Below the pieces are notes generated by a model, which was given only the letters and a program-made list of their open reading frames with translations, had not been told where the DNA came from and did not search any database. The position numbers were made by a program, and so were the translations under genes. From contig DAOUTL010000058.1 of NCBI GenBank assembly GCA_030626685.1, forward strand, positions 1 through 7,678: a DNA stretch of 7,678 nt, given 5' to 3'. Position 1 is the first letter of the stretch; each line of letters begins with the position of its first letter. Below, in pieces: positions 6,384 to 7,678 of this stretch. The stretch is from Candidatus Bathyarchaeota archaeon. Its GTDB lineage: Archaea; Thermoproteota; Bathyarchaeia; Bathyarchaeales; Bathycorpusculaceae.

Positions 6384-7027
6384 AGAGTGTACATGATGGT
6401 GAACGGTGAGTGTCTGCTATGCTTTGGGCTGATGTAGTATTTACTGAGGGGCGGTAGAAGGTCGTAGGCGGGTATGGGTAGTTCATCATAGGGGTGGTAG
6501 GTAGTGCGTGGGCCCGTTGAAACTGCATCTCCCATTCTTCTGAAAACTATGCCCTTGACTGTATCTAAGGGCAACCCCTGATTTATCGCCTCCACCAGGC
6601 TAAGGAATGTGGTCTCATAGGTCCCATATTCGCCAATTAGATAAATGTCTAGGTCCTTGTTATCCCTGATGATTTTCTCGGCAAACCTCTTTAGGGTCCA
6701 ACATATACCGATGGTCATAGCATTAGGGTAAAGCGATTTTGTGATCCTCGCTGTTTCCATGTCGGCCTCAATGGTTGTTGGAGTAAATCTGAAGGCAACT
6801 ATGTCAGGCTTACTCTCTCCTATTCTTTCTTGGGCCTCAGAGTATGATAGGTTTTCACAGTTGGCGTCGATCACCTGGACCTCTTCACCCTTTTCCCTTA
6901 GAACGGCGGCTATCTGTATAAGGGAATAGGGTGGGTTAACCAGATACCTGTTTACTATTTCGCATCTATCCTCCCTGATGACTGGTAGCCCATCATATCG
7001 TGGTGGGTTGACGAATAGAATTTTCAT
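6347..7027 (-). CDS. B12-binding-type radical SAM protein, N-terminal part before the frameshift
   Basis: A 226-residue frame whose first 214 residues are the N-terminal domain of a cobalamin-binding radical SAM protein: MKILFVNPPRY (1-11), PPYSLIQIAAVLREKGEEV (32-50), VQVIDAN (50-56), SKPDIVAFRFTP (72-83), DIYLIGEYGTYETT (127-140) and the linker LPIPAYDLLPPLSKYYIS (183-200) that usually precedes the radical SAM barrel. No DxHxxG motif is visible, as in many radical SAM members of this class, so a base-off cobalamin site cannot be shown from sequence. After IMYT (211-214) the frame reads LWVARTVVSSVW and stops, while the shifted frame continues as MGCPYSC. One missing base at about 6381-6386 explains this. 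The start is well set: ATG 7025-7027 has AAGGAGG (7034-7040) six bases upstream. It may be a pseudogene or a sequencing error in a working gene. Confidence 0.8.
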   Translation of the reverse strand: MKILFVNPPRYDGLPVIREDRCEIVNRYLVNPPYSLIQIAAVLREKGEEVQVIDANCENLSYSEAQERIGESKPDIVAFRFTPTTIEADMETARITKSLYPNAMTIGICWTLKRFAEKIIRDNKDLDIYLIGEYGTYETTFLSLVEAINQGLPLDTVKGIVFRRMGDAVSTGPRTTYHPYDELPIPAYDLLPPLSKYYISPKHSRHSPFTIMYTLWVARTVVSSVW

Positions 7028-7033
7028 CCATTG

Positions 7034-7040
7034 CCTCCTT
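7034..7040 (-). promoter_or_regulatory. Strong ribosome binding site of the B12-type radical SAM gene
   Basis: The minus strand shows AAGGAGG six bases before ATG (7025-7027), a near-perfect match to the anti-Shine-Dalgarno sequence. It fixes the start. An A/T-rich TTTAAACTATA lies a little further upstream (about 7043-7053), too close to the start codon to be an obvious TATA box for a message that includes this site. Confidence 0.55.
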
Positions 7041-7099
7041 CACTGGTATAGTTTAAAGCGATCTATTTGAGCATTATTAGATTGGTGATTTGACGCCTG

Positions 7100-7127
7100 A
7101 GAGCAGTTGCGTAGGCAAAATTGCTCT
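7100..7127. repeat. Inverted repeat between the radical SAM gene and the IS66 fragment
   Basis: AGAGCAGTT (7100-7108) pairs with AATTGCTCT (7119-7127) over nine positions with one G-T pair and a ten-base loop. It lies in the 181-base gap (7028-7208) upstream of the radical SAM gene, which otherwise holds only that gene's ribosome binding site. It could be a regulatory hairpin or an element boundary; nothing further supports either. Confidence 0.25.
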
Positions 7128-7208
7128 AGTCGGGTTGAAAACGTCATTTAAGAAAGAAGTACAATGTGTTGCGGAGTGAGTGAATCGACCGAGAATCCTT
7201 TCACCTTG

Positions 7209-7595
7209 TTATTTCTGTCGAAGATTACTGTTGGCGCTGCTGTATAGCTGGTGCAACGCTTCTGACAGCGGTTTCGCTTCGTCTATCCTCTCAGCGAGGT
7301 ATCTTGCCTCCCTCAGGAGGTGGGCCCAGCACCGTTGGATGCGGCTGGTGAAGCTTGGATACGACTTCCATCCGTCGCAGACAATGACACCGTTGAAGGT
7401 CTTTCCCAAAACCTCTTTCAGAACCCTCTTTCCTCTGCTCTTCCTGATTGCGATAAGGGTCTCGTTTCTGGTTGTGAATGCCCAGATCCAGTGCTGTCTG
7501 CCGTCAACCTTCAATCCAGTCTCATCCGTGTAGACCACATCAGCGGTTCGTATTCTCTGAAGGATTCTCTCGTACTCCGGCCTCAACCGGTTCAA
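7209..7595 (-). pseudogene. IS66-family transposase, internal fragment
   Basis: A 128-residue frame with clear IS66 (DDE_Tnp_IS66) features: ADVVYTDETGLKVDGRQHWI (18-37), with the first catalytic aspartate in TDET; RKSRGKRVLKEVLG (51-64); NGVIVCDGWKSYP (68-80), with the second aspartate in CDGW; and QRCWAHLLREARYLAE (87-102). Complete IS66 transposases are about 450-550 residues. The N-terminal helix-turn-helix and zinc-binding part is absent, and after residue 128 the frame stops before the region that should carry the last catalytic glutamate. The nominal TTG start (7593-7595) lies inside the CRISPR repeat, and a stop in the same frame lies just upstream within the repeat, so this start is an artefact of the junction. 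It cannot transpose. It is a relic truncated on both sides. Confidence 0.8.
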
Positions 7596-7678
7596 AGAGA
7601 AATCCCATTAAGAGGGAATTGAAAGGAACCACGGTTGCGATTTGCGTGACTTTTGAAAGTGCAGTGGTTCAAAGAGAA
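7589..7678 (+). CRISPR. Edge of a CRISPR array: one full repeat, one spacer, start of a second repeat
   Basis: The 13 bases GGTTCAAAGAGAA occur at 7589-7601 and again at 7666-7678, where the window ends, with a period of 77 bases. The likely repeat is 7589-7625 (about 37 bases). It begins GGTTCAAAGAGAAATCCC and ends GGGAATTGAAAG. The terminal ATTGAAAG is a hallmark of many archaeal CRISPR repeats, and TCCC/GGGA (7603-7606/7614-7617) allows a small internal hairpin. The spacer would be 7626-7665 (40 bases), a normal archaeal size. By the ATTGAAAG rule the array is transcribed rightward and continues outside the window. The leader expected on the left is not recognisable because the IS66 fragment abuts the first repeat. 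Only one unit is complete, hence moderate confidence. Confidence 0.68.

Noticed and set aside
6286..6528. 80-codon minus-strand ORF at the radical SAM frameshift
   Set aside because: It is the third frame across the split gene and reads as low-quality sequence (PTTPMMNYPYPPTTFYRP); the two other frames carry the real domains.
7180..7622. Plus-strand ORFs of 117 and 100 codons over the IS66 fragment
   Set aside because: They are antisense frames of the transposase, and the second runs into the CRISPR repeat; neither product looks like a protein family.

Overview
The window looks archaeal. It carries an FAD-dependent reductase of the geranylgeranyl reductase family, a COG1964 radical SAM enzyme of the kind that includes tetraether synthase, a DUF169 protein, a fossil of an archaeal-type tyrosine integrase, and a CRISPR repeat ending in the archaeal-style ATTGAAAG. 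Several genes have Shine-Dalgarno-like sites, two probably start with TTG, and there are TATA-like boxes. An anaerobic archaeon such as a Bathyarchaeia-type lineage would fit, but the sequence does not fix the taxon.

Left part (1-2914, plus strand): the C-terminal 82 codons of an unidentified protein; a gene-free stretch of about 430 bases with a compact hairpin cluster and a T-run that may be a small RNA; a DUF169 protein; a geranylgeranyl-reductase-like flavoprotein; and a small CxxC ORF that follows the flavoprotein in the same frame, directly after its TGA, with no start codon of its own until well inside the ORF.

Middle part (2960-5158, minus strand, converging on the left part): a two-gene unit in which a class I SAM methyltransferase (TTG start, good ribosome binding site, TATA-like box upstream) precedes a large, cysteine-rich COG1964 radical SAM enzyme.

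Right part (5159-7678, minus strand apart from the CRISPR): a decayed tyrosine integrase in three reading frames; a B12-binding-type radical SAM gene split into two ORFs by a one-base frameshift just before its CxxxCxxC motif; an internal fragment of an IS66 transposase; and, abutting it at the right edge, the first CRISPR repeat-spacer unit of an array that seems to continue beyond the window.

Working hypothesis: the flavoprotein, the Tes-like radical SAM enzyme, the methyltransferase and the cobalamin-type radical SAM protein together suggest modification of archaeal isoprenoid membrane lipids or of a related cofactor. Each family assignment rests on visible motifs. The joint pathway is inference. 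The right third is an accessory region shaped by mobile elements.
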